From Methanobacteriales archaeon HGW-Methanobacteriales-1 (GTDB lineage Archaea > Methanobacteriota > Methanobacteria > Methanobacteriales > Methanobacteriaceae), in NCBI GenBank assembly GCA_002839705.1, contig PGYO01000007.1:34257-98256 (forward strand): a DNA stretch of 64,000 nucleotides, read 5' to 3'. The translations under genes and the position numbers were made by a program. This document shows, piece after piece, positions 9,956 through 19,066 of the stretch. Position 1 is the first letter of the stretch; the number at the start of each line of letters is the position of its first letter. The notes beneath the pieces are model-generated. The model was not told the DNA's origin, searched no databases, and saw only the letters and a program-made list of their open reading frames with translations.

Positions 9956-10321
9956 TTGAGAAGAGGAACTATAGATATCATTGCAGGAACAGTATTCGCC
10001 TTACTTGGAATAGGAAGCATTTTTGTAGATCAAACAAGCTCCGTATTTTTTATTCTATTCGGATTGCTTATAATAATCAGCGGCCTATTCATAAACAAGG
10101 GATACTATAATAAGACCTATTATCTGGCTGTTTTCTCAACCATAGGGATTTTTGCTGGGATAATAATATATATGTATTTATTCATGTCTGAATTCATTTT
10201 AAATGATTTGGCCTGGTTCTATACTTGGATACTAGCCATGGTTGTGGCCACGGGTGTGTTTATTTACCAATTTATGGGCCGAGAAAAGAATGAGAATATG
10301 CCTTGGAAGAGTGAATGGTGA
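9956..10321 (+). CDS. Small four-TM membrane protein with PWKSEW tail
   Basis: I place the start at TTG because AAGGAG lies nine bases upstream; an ATG nine bases earlier overlaps that ribosome site. This gives 121 residues. Four hydrophobic helices are followed by a charged C-terminus, GREKNENMPWKSEW. The protein near 17666 ends GRENNPKPWKNEW and has the same helix pattern, so the two are paralogues. It lies between the two sensor kinase genes, which suggests but does not prove a functional link. Confidence 0.6.
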   Translation: MRRGTIDIIAGTVFALLGIGSIFVDQTSSVFFILFGLLIIISGLFINKGYYNKTYYLAVFSTIGIFAGIIIYMYLFMSEFILNDLAWFYTWILAMVVATGVFIYQFMGREKNENMPWKSEW

Positions 10322-10526
10322 AACTATCATTCAATATCGCTTTTATTAACAATATTACTATTATTACTTATTTTTATTTTAACTTATTTAGAATATCTGG
10401 AATAAATCTCATATTTAAAATTAAAATTTTTTACTTCTTGGTCGAATTCAGATATTCATAAAAATTTCAATAAATTATAATAAATAAAGAAGACATATTT
10501 TATCATGATAATGTTTAGGCCAAAAA

Positions 10527-12530
10527 ATGTATTTATCTTCTGCATCAAATGGATTTAAATCATTGTTAATGGTAGCTATAGGAGCTTTAATTGCATTAAT
10601 TATCTTTCCTTTTTTATTATGGGAAACTGTTTTATTTTCATTCTATATGGCTATTTTAACGCCAATAATTAGCATTTTTACCTCAGGACTACTAATTTAT
10701 ACTGCATTTTGGGCCTATAAAAACCATAGAGATGCTTTTAATCCCTGGCTGATACTGGCTATAGCCATGGTGGTTTATTCTATTGCCAGCTTTTTTTATT
10801 TTGTTTTCACGGATGTCACAGGTGTAATTTCTTTACTTTCAATGGCAGATACTTTTTACATGGCTGCTTATTCTTTATTGGTACTGGGAATACTTTTTTT
10901 TATTAAAAAACCTTTTAAAATTAAATATAAAAATTTATTAGATGCCGTTATAGTTATGGTATCTGCATTTTTCATTGTATGGTTTCTACTTATCTGGCCC
11001 ACAGTGGGGCCCAGTCAACCAGATACCCTATCAGTGATAATTTCCATATCTTATCTATTTTTAGATCTTATGGTGCTATTAATCATACTTATATTATTAT
11101 TTAGTAAAAATCGAAAGATTTCAGAACTTCCATTAGTTTTATTCTCATTAGGAATGTTTTTTCAGGTATTTGGGGACATGATATATGCTTATAATGTAGT
11201 GAACTCTCTTTTAATATACCAATGGATGTTCACGGCACTATACGTTTCTAATTTGATATTCATAACCTTGGCCATCATAGCTTATCTAAATAATATCCAT
11301 ATAGATTTTAAACACTTAATATCTCATTATAGGAGTTCAAGAGCCCCAAATAATTGGGTTTCTTATTTACCATTAGTACTGGTTTTTTTCGCTTACAGTC
11401 TTCTAATCATTATCGAACCAGATGATGCCTTAATTTGGGGGGTGGGGATTATTGTGGTACTGGTAATTATCCGGCAGATTTTATCATTAAATGAGATAAA
11501 AAAAGCTAAAAAAATAATTTCTGCCCGGGAAGAACAACTTACCTTCATTACCTCTAATATGCTGGATCTTATTTCTGAATCAGATGAAAATGGTGTTTTC
11601 AAATATGTAAGTCCCTCTTCCCAGCACTTATTAGGCTACCCTCCAGAATACCTCCTGGGAAAGTCATTCTATGATTTTATTCACCCTGATGATGTGCAAG
11701 AAGTTACAGAGCGCCTTAAAACATCATTGGCCTCCCTCAAAAGTGCCCGGATACAATATCGTTATAAAAATGCGGAAGGTAAATACATATGGTTGGAGTC
11801 AATTGGCCAAGCTATTTTTGAAAATGATAAGCTTAAAGGATTTATTTACAGCAGCCGGGATATCACCGAACAGAAAGAAGCTGCTAAATTTGTTAAAAAT
11901 TCACTCCGGGAAAAGGAAACCCTCCTTAAAGAAATTCACCACCGGGTGAATAACAATTTGCAGATCATCATAAGTCTTTTAAATTTAGAGTCTAGGAATG
12001 TGGTGGCTGAGGAGGATCATGAACTCTTTGTGGAGAGCCAGAACCGGGTGAGATCCATGTCTATGATCCACGAAAAACTTTATCAATCTGATAATTTAAG
12101 CTCTATAAACTTCTCAGATTACTTAAAAACTCTTTTGAGTACTTTAATATATGAAAATTCTAAAAATATGACTAAATTTGATTTAGAAGTAGATATTGAT
12201 GAAAAAATAGATCTTAATATTGAAACTTCAGTTCCCTGTGGCCTAATAATAAATGAGATTGTGAGCAATAGTTTGAAGCATGCCTTTCCTTCTGGTGAAA
12301 GTGGAAAAATAACTGTTAAAATGCACCAAGAGGGTGATGAATACGTTTTAATTGTGGGGGACGATGGAATAGGTTTTATTGATGGCTCTGAATTAGAAAG
12401 TGCCACCTTGGGCCTGACTTTGATTAATTCCCTGGTTGATCAGTTGGATGGGGATATAGAGTTTTTAAAATGGGAAGGGACATTTTATAAGATTAAATTC
12501 CATGAATTGAAGTATAAAGAAAGGTTATAA
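10527..12530 (+). CDS. Membrane PAS sensor histidine kinase, HisKA_2 type
   Basis: A 667-residue paralogue of the kinase 0.7 kb upstream with the same order: about ten membrane helices, PAS (about 345-460; ends SSRDITEQ), HisKA_2 with EIHHRVNNNLQ, and a HATPase domain. Here the ATP-binding motifs look intact (NEIVSNSLKHAFP; GDDGIGF), in contrast to the first copy. Kinases of this type in methanogens often act through stand-alone receiver proteins; none is encoded nearby. Signal unknown. Confidence 0.88.
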   Translation: MYLSSASNGFKSLLMVAIGALIALIIFPFLLWETVLFSFYMAILTPIISIFTSGLLIYTAFWAYKNHRDAFNPWLILAIAMVVYSIASFFYFVFTDVTGVISLLSMADTFYMAAYSLLVLGILFFIKKPFKIKYKNLLDAVIVMVSAFFIVWFLLIWPTVGPSQPDTLSVIISISYLFLDLMVLLIILILLFSKNRKISELPLVLFSLGMFFQVFGDMIYAYNVVNSLLIYQWMFTALYVSNLIFITLAIIAYLNNIHIDFKHLISHYRSSRAPNNWVSYLPLVLVFFAYSLLIIIEPDDALIWGVGIIVVLVIIRQILSLNEIKKAKKIISAREEQLTFITSNMLDLISESDENGVFKYVSPSSQHLLGYPPEYLLGKSFYDFIHPDDVQEVTERLKTSLASLKSARIQYRYKNAEGKYIWLESIGQAIFENDKLKGFIYSSRDITEQKEAAKFVKNSLREKETLLKEIHHRVNNNLQIIISLLNLESRNVVAEEDHELFVESQNRVRSMSMIHEKLYQSDNLSSINFSDYLKTLLSTLIYENSKNMTKFDLEVDIDEKIDLNIETSVPCGLIINEIVSNSLKHAFPSGESGKITVKMHQEGDEYVLIVGDDGIGFIDGSELESATLGLTLINSLVDQLDGDIEFLKWEGTFYKIKFHELKYKERL

Positions 12531-12689
12531 TTTAATTTCTCTATTGATTTAGGCCAATTGTGGGGGTATTATGGTTGAAAGTAAGTTCTGTCCCTAAAGG
12601 GCCTTAAATCGTTTTTATTAATTTTTCAGCACCTATATTATTTTTATTAGTCGTTAAATCATTTTATTTTTTTATTTTGAATCAGAATG

Positions 12690-12748
12690 TTTATATATAA
12701 CGTGCCACGATATATCGTAGTATGGTATAACATTGCACGATGTATCAA
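12690..12748 (+). promoter_or_regulatory. PadR promoter with palindromic operators
   Basis: A TATA box (TTATATATAA, about 12691-12700) is followed by a perfect 12-bp palindrome ACGATATATCGT (12707-12718) and, 30 bp further on, an imperfect copy ACGATGTATCAA (12737-12748). Both fall between the TATA box and the padR start codon, around the expected transcription start. This is what an autoregulatory PadR operator would look like; binding itself is inferred. Confidence 0.6.
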
Positions 12749-12761
12749 TCAGGAGATTAAT

Positions 12762-13088
12762 ATGGATACTAAAATATTACAAAAAAAGTATTTGCCATTA
12801 ACAGAAGCGGCTTATTATGTTCTCATTTCTTTAAATAAGCCACGACACGGTTATGGGATAATGCAACACGTCAACGAGATCACCAATGGGCGTATTAATA
12901 TCGGGGCGGGAACCATGTATGGAAATCTGTCCCGAATGGAAAAGGAAGGATTAATAACTCCAGTTGCTGAAGAAAGTCGTAAAAAAGTCTATGAACTTAG
13001 TGAAAAAGGTAAAGCTGTGCAAAAACTTGAACTTGAACGTTTAGAAGAGCTTCTGAGTCTTGGCAAAACTGAAATAGGGGATTCATAA
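12762..13088 (+). CDS. PadR-family transcriptional regulator
   Basis: A 108-residue winged-helix regulator. The PadR pattern is clear: LTEAAYYVLISLNKPRHGYGIMQHVNE, then IGAGTMYGNLSRMEKEGLITPV and a C-terminal dimerisation helix. The ATG chosen has AGGAG upstream; an in-frame upstream ATG would place the palindromic operator inside the gene and is rejected. The stop overlaps the next start by one base (TAATG), so it is co-transcribed with a DUF2812 gene, a frequent PadR partner. Likely a repressor of this operon. Confidence 0.9.
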   Translation: MDTKILQKKYLPLTEAAYYVLISLNKPRHGYGIMQHVNEITNGRINIGAGTMYGNLSRMEKEGLITPVAEESRKKVYELSEKGKAVQKLELERLEELLSLGKTEIGDS

Positions 13089-13624
13089 TGAAAGAAGTTA
13101 AAACTGTGTGGCGCTGGTGGTGGGGCGAGAACCTAGATAATCTAGAAAATTGGATGGAAGAAATGGAAATGAATGAATGGAATCTAATTAAAGCTGATTT
13201 TACATCTTTTTCACCTATGAGGTTAAAATTTAAAAAAGGAGAAAGTAGGAAAATTAGGTACTGTCTTGATTATCAAAGCAGGATTGATGTTAATTATTTT
13301 GAGCTTTTCAAAGAAGATGGTTGGAAACTAGTAGATAATAAAAGCGGACCAATGTTTATATGGAGTAAATCCTACCAAAATGAAAAACCCCATATTTATA
13401 CCGATACTAAATCATTAATTGAAAGAAACAATCGTACAATTAGAAATATTATTTTTGGAGTTTTTTTAAGTATATTCCTGTTAGGTCTAGTTTTAGTTAG
13501 CAATTTTGACCGTACTAAATTAATATCATCAATTTTGATTATGTCATTTATCGTTTATGGATATTTAATATTGCAATTATACCGCCATAACAAAAAACTG
13601 AAACAAAACGCAATCAAATGGTAA
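13088..13624 (+). CDS. DUF2812 membrane-anchored protein
   Basis: A 178-residue protein with the DUF2812 start (VWRWWWGENLDNLENWMEEME, then NEWNLIKAD) over residues 5-110 and two C-terminal transmembrane helices (about 118-138 and 143-163). DUF2812 proteins are typically encoded beside PadR regulators and have no known activity. Translation is probably coupled to padR. A second copy lies four genes downstream in the same run of genes. Confidence 0.8.
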   Translation: MKEVKTVWRWWWGENLDNLENWMEEMEMNEWNLIKADFTSFSPMRLKFKKGESRKIRYCLDYQSRIDVNYFELFKEDGWKLVDNKSGPMFIWSKSYQNEKPHIYTDTKSLIERNNRTIRNIIFGVFLSIFLLGLVLVSNFDRTKLISSILIMSFIVYGYLILQLYRHNKKLKQNAIKW

Positions 13625-13666
13625 ATAACAAGTTTAAATTGGAAATAGCCAATAAGGGGAAAAATA

Positions 13667-14401
13667 ATGGTTAATTTAGAATTAAATCAAGAATATATGG
13701 AAACTAGAAAAAAACTTATTAAAAGAGTTAACAGGCTTGGATTCTGGGCAGCGATCCTTACAGCAATATTAGCTGCGGCATTTATCACCATGGGCATGTT
13801 TGGTTCCACTTCATGGGATACTTTTCCAGGTATGGTAAACTACATTTGGAGTTACATTAAAGTTATAGATTATGCTCTGTTTATTCCAGGGTTTCTTCTT
13901 TCAGCTGTATTTGTGGTTTTGATGGCTTGCATTCACTATTATGCTACTTTAGACAAAAAAATATACAGTCTAATTGGTTTAGCATTTGCACTAATCTATG
14001 CAGCAGTGATTACTACTGACTACTTTATTCTATGGACTGTAATTTTGCCCAGTACAATACTCGGAGAAACAGCAGGTTTATCTATTTTTTCTATGTATAA
14101 TCCCCATGGAGTATTCGTTGCCCTTGAATCTGTAGCCTACTTAATGATGAGTGTAGCTTTACTTTCCATTGCTCCTGTTTTTGAAGGGGGGAAAATTGAG
14201 AAGGTATTACGATGGATTTTCATCATAGGGTTTATTTTAACTATTGGATCTTTATTTAGTGTATTTTTAATGAATTATGACATTGTAATGTTTGAAATAG
14301 TCATAATTGCTATTTACTGTCCATTACTTGTAATTTCGGGAGTTTTATTGGCAATTATTTTCAGAAGAAATGGAAAAACAAAATATGGTGAAATATCATG
14401 A
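13667..14401 (+). CDS. Seven-TM membrane protein in PadR operon
   Basis: A 244-residue protein with about seven transmembrane helices after a short basic N-terminus (METRKKLIKRVNR). The pattern loosely recalls DUF4386-type proteins, which I cannot confirm. GGGG precedes the ATG closely. It lies 42 bp after the DUF2812 gene, and its stop overlaps the flavodoxin gene by four bases (ATGA), so the two are translationally coupled and may form a membrane redox pair. Confidence 0.65.
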   Translation: MVNLELNQEYMETRKKLIKRVNRLGFWAAILTAILAAAFITMGMFGSTSWDTFPGMVNYIWSYIKVIDYALFIPGFLLSAVFVVLMACIHYYATLDKKIYSLIGLAFALIYAAVITTDYFILWTVILPSTILGETAGLSIFSMYNPHGVFVALESVAYLMMSVALLSIAPVFEGGKIEKVLRWIFIIGFILTIGSLFSVFLMNYDIVMFEIVIIAIYCPLLVISGVLLAIIFRRNGKTKYGEIS

Positions 14402-14952
14402 AGAATGGGATGATTATTGGAATCGGCATAATATTAGTTGTAGTAATAGCTTTAGGGATAATTCCATTAATTTCTCATGATATGAGTAATAGAGCAACTG
14501 TTTTTGAAACATTGGACCCCAATGGAGCAATTGTTGGAAATGCTTTAGTTGTTTATGATCCCAGCATAACTGGAAACACAAAAAATGTAGCAAGCTTAAT
14601 TGCAGGGGATTTACAGGCAAAAGGATACAAGGTCGACCTGGTAGGTATAAAAAATCCAAAAGCCGAAAATACTTCAAGTTATGATGTGATCGTCCTTGGA
14701 GGGCCTATTTATGGGGGAAATACTAGTGATGCAGTTAAAAAATATTTAAAAATATTGAAACCTGTAGAAGGAACTAAAATAGGGATTTTTGCCACAGGAG
14801 ATCCACATACTACTGACGAAGCTCAAATTAAGAAACAAATTGCGCCAATTCCAGAAAACAACACTCTGCAAATAAATGCTGTGATAACAGTTTCTATGAA
14901 TGATGATAAAACAAAGAAGTGTGTTGTATTTGTTGATGATTTGCTAAAATAG
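14398..14952 (+). CDS. Membrane-anchored flavodoxin-like protein
   Basis: A 184-residue protein with one N-terminal membrane helix (residues 4-24) and a flavodoxin-fold domain (about 45-184). The FMN phosphate loop is visible as DPSITGNTKNVASLIAGDL, followed by YDVIVLGGPIYGGNTSDAVKKYL and the IGIFATGDP strand. It is short for a full flavodoxin. It would sit outside or at the membrane surface and carry electrons; partner unknown. Overlap with the preceding 7-TM gene suggests joint function. Confidence 0.8.
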   Translation: MKNGMIIGIGIILVVVIALGIIPLISHDMSNRATVFETLDPNGAIVGNALVVYDPSITGNTKNVASLIAGDLQAKGYKVDLVGIKNPKAENTSSYDVIVLGGPIYGGNTSDAVKKYLKILKPVEGTKIGIFATGDPHTTDEAQIKKQIAPIPENNTLQINAVITVSMNDDKTKKCVVFVDDLLK

Positions 14953-14971
14953 GGAAAATTAGAGTATTAAA

Positions 14972-15517
14972 ATGGAAATAGTGATTAAAATGGAAAAGAT
15001 CAAAAATGTCTGGCACTGGTGGTGGGGCTGGAACACTGAAAAGGTAGAAAATTGGCTGGAAGAAATGGAAAGAAACGGATGGAATCTCACTAAAGTCGAT
15101 TTTTTTCAGGTCAGGTTCACTTTTAAGAAAGGAAAAGCGAGGAAAATGAGATATTGCTGGGATTATCCCAGCATGCCGGGAGAAAACTATTTCGAGCTTT
15201 TCAAAGAAGATGGCTGGGAATCAATGGATAATAAACTGGGGCCCTGGTTTATCTGGGGTAAACCCTATGGTGAGGAAAGGCCCAATCTCTACACCGATAC
15301 AAAATCATTAATTGAAAAAAACAATCGTCAAATCAGGACGGTAATCTTTGGAGTGGTATTAACTCTATTTTTAATAGCCATAGTTTCATTTGTCAATTTC
15401 AGTTTTTCTAAATGGATTTCCGCACTTTTATTCCTGTCCATGGTCTTTTATGGCTACATAATAGTAAAATTATGCCAATATAATAAAAAACTAAAAACAA
15501 ATGCCATTAAATGTTAA
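14972..15517 (+). CDS. DUF2812 membrane-anchored protein (second copy)
   Basis: A 181-residue paralogue of the DUF2812 protein at 13.1 kb, sharing the WHWWWGWN start, NYFELFKEDGW core, YTDTKSLIE motif and two C-terminal helices. An internal ATG six codons later (MEKIKNV) is an equally likely start, since neither has a strong ribosome site. It lies 19 bp after the flavodoxin gene and is probably the last tightly spaced gene of the PadR operon. Confidence 0.8.
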   Translation: MEIVIKMEKIKNVWHWWWGWNTEKVENWLEEMERNGWNLTKVDFFQVRFTFKKGKARKMRYCWDYPSMPGENYFELFKEDGWESMDNKLGPWFIWGKPYGEERPNLYTDTKSLIEKNNRQIRTVIFGVVLTLFLIAIVSFVNFSFSKWISALLFLSMVFYGYIIVKLCQYNKKLKTNAIKC

Positions 15518-15622
15518 TAATGGCCTAATTAACCTGCTAATAATTAATTGAATCATTATAATTGCTAAAATGGGCAGCAGATGATAAATTGGGCAAATCA
15601 AATAAATTTGGAGGAAAAAAAT

Positions 15623-16588
15623 ATGAAAGCGATTGTATACACAGAATACGGATCACCAGATGTTTTGGAACTCAAAGATGTAGCTCAACCTGTTCCCAAG
15701 GACAATGAAGTACTGATAAGAGTACATGCAACCACCGTAACTACGGCAGACAGCATGATGCGAAAAGGCGATTCCATGGTCAGTAGGATCATTCTGGGCC
15801 TTAGAAAACCCAGAAAGAAATTCAAAATACCCGGCCTGGAGCTAGCCGGGGAAATTGAATCCATAGGCAAGGATGTGAAACGATTTAAGAAAGGCGACCA
15901 GGTCTATGGATTCACTGGTTTTGGGCCTGGTGCTTATGCCGAGTACAAATGCATGTCTGAGAAAGGATCACTGGTACTAAAACCCACTAACATGACCTAT
16001 GAAGAAGCGGCCGCGGTAGTTGATGGAGCATCAACCGCCATGTTTTTCCTCAAAGAAAAGGCAAACATCCAAAGCAGAGACAAAGTCCTTATCAATGGTG
16101 CCTCAGGAAGTATAGGTACTTTTGCCGTACAAATTGCCAAATACTTTGGGGTAGAGGTCACCGGGGTATGCAGCACTGCAAATGTAGAACTGGTAAAATC
16201 TCTGGGGGCAGATAAAGTAATTGATTACACTCAAGAAGATTTTACCAAAAATGGTGAGAAATATGATATTATTTTTGACACGGTAGGCAAGAGCTCATTT
16301 TCACATTGTAAGGATTCACTAAATAAAAACGGACGCTATCTGGTGACGGTTATGGGGCTTACACCAATTTTACAAACGCTATGGACCAGAGTGATAGGCA
16401 GTAAAAAAGTAATATTTGCCATGTCCGTTGAAAAAACTGAATCTCTGACTTTTATTAAAGAGCTTATTGAGTCAGGAAAGCTTAAACCAGTAATAGATAG
16501 GCAATATCCATTGGAACAAATTGTTGAAGCTCACCGGCATGTTGAGAAAGGCCACAAAAAGGGTAATGTGGTCATTAGTGTGGCGTAA
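15623..16588 (+). CDS. Medium-chain NAD(P)-dependent dehydrogenase/quinone reductase
   Basis: A 321-residue MDR-superfamily enzyme. GGAGG eight bases before this ATG decides the start over an upstream in-frame ATG. The N-terminal GroES-like domain ([17 protein letters not shown]) lacks the structural-zinc cysteines, and the Rossmann motif is [19 protein letters not shown] near 155-175, which fits the zinc-free zeta-crystallin/quinone oxidoreductase group. Substrate unknown. Codon use is somewhat richer in GC than nearby genes, in keeping with acquired DNA. Confidence 0.85.
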   Translation: MKAIVYTEYGSPDVLELKDVAQPVPKDNEVLIRVHATTVTTADSMMRKGDSMVSRIILGLRKPRKKFKIPGLELAGEIESIGKDVKRFKKGDQVYGFTGFGPGAYAEYKCMSEKGSLVLKPTNMTYEEAAAVVDGASTAMFFLKEKANIQSRDKVLINGASGSIGTFAVQIAKYFGVEVTGVCSTANVELVKSLGADKVIDYTQEDFTKNGEKYDIIFDTVGKSSFSHCKDSLNKNGRYLVTVMGLTPILQTLWTRVIGSKKVIFAMSVEKTESLTFIKELIESGKLKPVIDRQYPLEQIVEAHRHVEKGHKKGNVVISVA

Positions 16589-16682
16589 TCCCGCCTAAAT
16601 GGTCGGAAAATACGCATTTCTGCATGTTTTTTAGCTCAAAGCGACAGCTGAAATAATGAAAGGCAAAAAAGGGTGAGAATAA

Positions 16683-17429
16683 ATGAACAACCAACAATAT
16701 GATTTCTATTATAAGACCAATGGCCTCATTTATGGCCTTAGAATTATGGGAATAATCTTCCTGCTGGCCAGTTTAGTGCTATTTTTTAATACCTGGTGGC
16801 CTTATCTGCAGATTCTATCACTGCCCCTTATTTTACTGGCTGTAAACTTTTTTATAGGGAGTATAGTGGCCCGCAAGGTAATTTCCCCCGATTATATGGC
16901 CCTTCCCTTTGTTGATTTATTTTCCTCACCAGATGGCCTGGTCCTGGATGCCGGGTGTGGTGCTGGCCGGGTAACCATTGAAGTGGGCAAGTTATTGAAA
17001 AATGGACAGATAGTGGCCCTGGATCTCTTTGATCCTAAGGTGGACTCCATGTCTGGTGGAAGGGATTTGCTGGAGAAAAACCTGGAAATTGCTGGAATAA
17101 GCAATCGGGTTCGCATAGTCCAGGGGGATGTTACCAACATGGAATTTGAGGATAATAACTTTGATTCGGCCTTAAGTGCCCTTTTGTTGAATAATTTAGG
17201 TAAATCCAAACTTTCCGGATTGAATGAGTTGTTTAGGGTTCTTAAAGAAGGTGGAAAACTTCTGGGTATTGTTCCTGTAACAGGCCTGCACACTTTTGCC
17301 GTGATGAGTGTGTTTTCTTTGTTAATGACCTCTAAACCGGAATGGAGATCCCTTTTTGGCCAGGCCGGTTTCAAGCTGTTGGAAGAAGGAGATATTAATT
17401 TTGGCCGGTATTTTTTATTGGAGAAATAG
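16683..17429 (+). CDS. Class I SAM-dependent methyltransferase with N-terminal TM helices
   Basis: A 248-residue protein: two membrane helices (about 17-36 and 42-60) followed by a methyltransferase domain. Motif I is VLDAGCGAGRVTIEVG (about 83-98), with the acidic VALDLF motif II and VQGDVTNMEF motif III. The substrate is unknown; membrane anchoring suggests a lipid, quinone-like or membrane-protein target. GGTGAG lies upstream of the ATG. It stands 94 bp after the dehydrogenase and may be co-transcribed. Confidence 0.8.
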   Translation: MNNQQYDFYYKTNGLIYGLRIMGIIFLLASLVLFFNTWWPYLQILSLPLILLAVNFFIGSIVARKVISPDYMALPFVDLFSSPDGLVLDAGCGAGRVTIEVGKLLKNGQIVALDLFDPKVDSMSGGRDLLEKNLEIAGISNRVRIVQGDVTNMEFEDNNFDSALSALLLNNLGKSKLSGLNELFRVLKEGGKLLGIVPVTGLHTFAVMSVFSLLMTSKPEWRSLFGQAGFKLLEEGDINFGRYFLLEK

Positions 17430-17665
17430 AATTTCAGGATAATTAAGGGTTTATAATAGATTTTTAGCAATAAATAGGCTGAATTCTTGGTTATTTTTAT
17501 TTTATCATCTTTATCTTATGATATTTTGAATATAATCTTGAAAGCTGTTAATTCATCACTTTTAAAATATCCCTACTAAATTCATGTTTATTTTTTTATA
17601 TTAAATAGAAAAATTATTATCATATGGTATTGAAGTTAATATGTTAATAATAAGAGGATTTGAGG

Positions 17666-17998
17666 ATGAATAAATTAAAAACTGTTTTGTTCGTGGCCAC
17701 AGCAGCTGTTACATTTGGTGTTACCTATTATTTGTGGGAATTTAATTGGTGGATATTTTTTATTTTGATTCTATCTCCCTTGAATAGCTTTTTAAATGGT
17801 TCAAATTATCGTAATAAATCTTATTATCTGATTAGTTTTATTTTATATGTTGTAATTTTTCCCATAGGAACTTATTATTTAGCTCCGGGTGATTTAAAAT
17901 ATTTATCCATTATAGCACTATTATTCATGGGAATTATATTGTTTTATGACTATAATGGGAGAGAAAACAATCCTAAGCCATGGAAAAATGAATGGTGA
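17666..17998 (+). CDS. Small four-TM membrane protein with PWKNEW tail
   Basis: A 110-residue protein starting at the ATG seven bases after AGAGGA (a TTG six bases earlier is possible). Four hydrophobic segments, an NKSYYLI motif after the second, and a C-terminal NGRENNPKPWKNEW. This tail and layout match the protein encoded between the sensor kinases, so the two are paralogues separated by about 7.5 kb. Function unknown. Confidence 0.6.
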   Translation: MNKLKTVLFVATAAVTFGVTYYLWEFNWWIFFILILSPLNSFLNGSNYRNKSYYLISFILYVVIFPIGTYYLAPGDLKYLSIIALLFMGIILFYDYNGRENNPKPWKNEW

Positions 17999-18070
17999 AT
18001 TTCAAACGATTCACAGAAGTTTAAATCATATAATAAAACCTGGGCCTCTAGTCTATAAAGAGGAAAAAAC

Positions 18071-18877
18071 ATGAAAAAAAGAAATAAAATTAGCGTAAAT
18101 CCTAATGAAACTCCAGAACCTATTAATCATCATTTTGTGTCGGCTGATGGCAAAAATTGGACAAAAAAACCTGGCAGAATTCTCATGAAAGTTGTGGGTC
18201 GTGATGAAGAAGATGTGGATGATAATATTTCAAAAGTTTTTGAAAATATTTTTACTCATATATCTGAACCTGGAAATTCAGATTTATCCACTAAAATTCA
18301 CGATTGTAAGCATAAAATGTATGCAGTAAGATACCACAAATTAGCAATAGAAAATGAAGTAGAAAAACAAGTTAAACAATTTAAGAAGGGTTTCAAGCCA
18401 GTTGCTGGAGCTCAATTTGAAAAAGAAAATTTTTCCCTCATATATAATACTGAAGCTTTATTGTTTCAAGTTAAAAGTAACTTAGATATATTAATCCAGG
18501 CCTTAGGGATGATAATACCTCCGATTAAAAGTTTTAGAACTTATAGGCATTCTGGCCAAGGAAAAGATTACATTTCTGGAGGAAAAGTGATAAAAAAACT
18601 TGAACAAGAGAATTATATTGATTTAGCTGTCCTTTTTAAAAAAAATAACACGGAATGGATTCAAGAACTTGTTAAAATGCGCGATAATATAACTCACTAC
18701 TCCCGATTAAAAGGATTTAATTGTTTTGTTGAAGATCCATATCTAGGCAAAGAAAAAGTCGATATTGAGTTTCCTAAAATGCCAAATGGGATTTATTTAA
18801 CTGATTATTGTGATATGATTTATAAAAATCTTTTAAAATTATATGCTGATGTTTTTAGTTTGATATACAGTAATTAA
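18071..18877 (+). CDS. HEPN-like protein with R-x4-H motif, unknown function
   Basis: A 268-residue soluble protein rich in Lys and Asn. The C-terminal half is predicted to be helical, and an RDNITHY motif (Arg204, His209) matches the R-x4-6-H signature of HEPN-fold ribonucleases. The rest is unfamiliar, and HEPN membership is inferred from this motif and the helical context only. A GAGG site precedes the ATG. It lies 190 bp upstream of a toxin-antitoxin-like pair on the same strand, which favours a defence or abortive-type role. Confidence 0.5.
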   Translation: MKKRNKISVNPNETPEPINHHFVSADGKNWTKKPGRILMKVVGRDEEDVDDNISKVFENIFTHISEPGNSDLSTKIHDCKHKMYAVRYHKLAIENEVEKQVKQFKKGFKPVAGAQFEKENFSLIYNTEALLFQVKSNLDILIQALGMIIPPIKSFRTYRHSGQGKDYISGGKVIKKLEQENYIDLAVLFKKNNTEWIQELVKMRDNITHYSRLKGFNCFVEDPYLGKEKVDIEFPKMPNGIYLTDYCDMIYKNLLKLYADVFSLIYSN

Positions 18878-19066
18878 TCGGAGTTTAACAAGTTAAATTC
18901 AAACATAGGTTTATTCTCTAACTAAATACTCGTTATTTAAATCTTTCTAAATTACCCTTATAGAAACTCTTTAATTTTATTTTAGTCAAGATACTGATGG
19001 TAATGGACGACTGATAATCGAATAACTATTTAGTATAAGAATAAAATATTATGTATTGGTGAAAAA

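Noticed and set aside
12687..12761. In-frame upstream extension of the PadR gene
   Set aside because: It would place the palindromic operator inside the coding region and right behind the TATA box; the later ATG has AGGAG and starts at the usual family N-terminus.
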